The position numbers and the translations under genes were made by a program. Shown here piece after piece: positions 63,274 through 64,000 of a stretch of DNA of 64,000 nt. Below the pieces are notes generated by a model. It worked only from the letters and a program-made list of their open reading frames with translations. It made no database searches and was not told where the DNA came from. The stretch is from Mycobacterium kyogaense (lineage in GTDB: Bacteria; Actinomycetota; Actinomycetes; Mycobacteriales; Mycobacteriaceae): positions 1-64,000 of the forward strand of contig NZ_QJUA01000028.1 of assembly GCF_003254575.1 (NCBI RefSeq). Reading direction: 5' to 3'. Each line of letters starts with the position of its first letter. Position 1 is the first letter of the stretch.

Positions 63274-64000
63274 GTGCGCGTCGCAATCGTCGCAGAGTCG
63301 TTCCTCCCGAATGTCAACGGCGTCACCAACTCGGTGCTTCGGGTGATGGAGCATCTTCGTCGCACCGGCCACGAGGTGTTGGTCATCGCCCCCGACACCC
63401 CGCGGGGTGAGCCCGCCGCCGACCGGGTGCACGACGGTGTCCGCATCCACCGCGTGCCGTCGATGATGTTCCCCAAGGTCACCTCGCTGCCGCTGGGTGT
63501 GCCGCGCCCGCGGATGGTGGGTGTGCTGCGCGGGTTCGATCCCGACGTGGTTCATCTGGCGTCGCCGGCGCTGCTGGGCTGGGGCGGTGTGCACGCGGCA
63601 CGGTATCTGGGCGTCCCCACGGTGGCGGTGTTCCAGACCGATGTGGCCGGTTTCGCGCAGAGTTACGGCGTCGGCGTGATGTCGCATGCGGCGTGGGCGT
63701 GGACCCGCCGGTTGCACAGCAAAGCCGACCGCACTCTCGCGCCGTCCACCGCAGCCATGGACGATCTTGTGGCGCATGGCATTCCGCGGGTGCAGCGGTG
63801 GGCGCGCGGCGTGGACGTCACCGGGTTCGCCCCGTCGGCACGTGACGACGCGCTGCATCGAACGTGGTCGCCCGACGGGAAACCCGTCGTCGGCTTCGTC
63901 GGCCGGCTGGCGCCCGAGAAGCACGTGGAGCGGCTGGCCGTACTGGCGCAACGTGACGATGTCCAGGTCGTCGTCGTCGGGGACGGCGTGGACCGGCCGA
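63274..64000 (+). CDS. mgtA: GDP-mannose-dependent mannosyltransferase MgtA, 3' truncated by window
   Basis: The first 242 codons are present; the gene runs off the end. It is a GT-B family 4 enzyme: VAIVAESFLPNVNGVTNSVL, HEVLVIAPDTPRGE, VVHLASPALLGWGGVHAARY and, in the C-terminal half, VVGFVGRLAPEKHVERLAVL. M. tuberculosis MgtA (Rv0557, once called PimB) adds mannose to glucuronosyl diacylglycerol. GTG at 63274 gives the usual N-terminus; no ribosome-binding site is obvious. Confidence 0.9.
   Translation, partial: MRVAIVAESFLPNVNGVTNSVLRVMEHLRRTGHEVLVIAPDTPRGEPAADRVHDGVRIHRVPSMMFPKVTSLPLGVPRPRMVGVLRGFDPDVVHLASPALLGWGGVHAARYLGVPTVAVFQTDVAGFAQSYGVGVMSHAAWAWTRRLHSKADRTLAPSTAAMDDLVAHGIPRVQRWARGVDVTGFAPSARDDALHRTWSPDGKPVVGFVGRLAPEKHVERLAVLAQRDDVQVVVVGDGVDRP

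Noticed and set aside
1..64000. CRISPR array, tRNA/rRNA genes, prophage or IS element
   Set aside because: No regularly spaced repeats, no recognisable cloverleaf or ribosomal RNA sequence, and no transposase, integrase or phage structural protein were seen on either strand; short or divergent RNA genes cannot be excluded by eye.

Overview
The window is a high-GC actinobacterial chromosome segment, almost certainly from a rapidly growing mycobacterium (Mycolicibacterium type). The strongest reason is gene order. From hemL through the cytochrome c maturation genes, menA, MTA phosphorylase, galE3-like, menE, pit, menB, fadD8, menC, bpoC, menD and mgtA, the order follows the Rv0524-Rv0557 neighbourhood of M. 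tuberculosis as I remember it; no database search was run. Third codon positions are GC-rich, many starts are GTG, and genes are packed with 1-4 nt ATGA/GTGA overlaps. I found no rRNA, tRNA, CRISPR array, IS element, integrase or phage gene. No gap between genes exceeds about 225 nt.

Layout. 144-4236: accessory metabolic genes (MpaB-like oxygenase with a TetR regulator, a small acidic protein, a flavin/F420-type oxidoreductase coupled to a P450, a Ddn-type protein). 4263-11342: hemL, a phosphatase, then a System II cytochrome c maturation operon (ResA/CcdA/ResB/CcsA) and a MinD-like ATPase. 11347-17764: small membrane proteins, an NTF2 protein and a six-gene minus-strand MoxR/DUF58/vWA chaperone-type operon, divergent from a Clp-N-domain protein. 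17967-21281: a four-gene operon built around a DyP-type heme peroxidase with two proteins I do not recognise. 21286-25361: menA and an orphan Emb-like arabinosyltransferase. 25501-30199: MTA phosphorylase, epimerase, nitronate monooxygenase and a two-component system. 30302-35097: a polyprenol-sugar-synthase-like glycosyltransferase operon ending in a membrane-anchored molybdopterin oxidoreductase, plus a GT-C-like membrane protein. 35322-39253: an Asp23/AmaP envelope-stress operon running into a phospholipase D-family enzyme and a CsbD protein. 39250-46650: menE, two DUF3349 genes around a phosphate transporter, an acyl-CoA ligase, an SDR and menB. 46655-50862: Ddn-like and HAD proteins, then a coupled four-gene set (GT2, acyl-CoA-dehydrogenase-like, PIG-L deacetylase, methyltransferase). 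50950-55784: fadD8, a secreted protein, another acyl-CoA ligase and a SOUL protein. 55871-64000: menC, two DJ-1/PfpI proteins, a DUF559 gene bracketed by hairpin repeats, bpoC, menD, a DUF3592 protein, a DsbA-like lipoprotein and the 5' part of mgtA.

Common themes are respiration and the cell envelope. Five menaquinone genes (menA, E, B, C, D) are scattered over 40 kb among cytochrome c assembly, heme synthesis, envelope glycosyltransferases and lipid activation. The less ordinary parts are the DyP operon, the GT2/PIG-L/methyltransferase set, the orphan Emb paralogue, the Asp23 operon, three copies of a 49-nt hairpin repeat (two bracketing the DUF559 gene), a PHO-box-like repeat at the phosphate transporter, a KstR-type box at fadD8, and a patch of foreign-looking codon usage inside the transporter gene.
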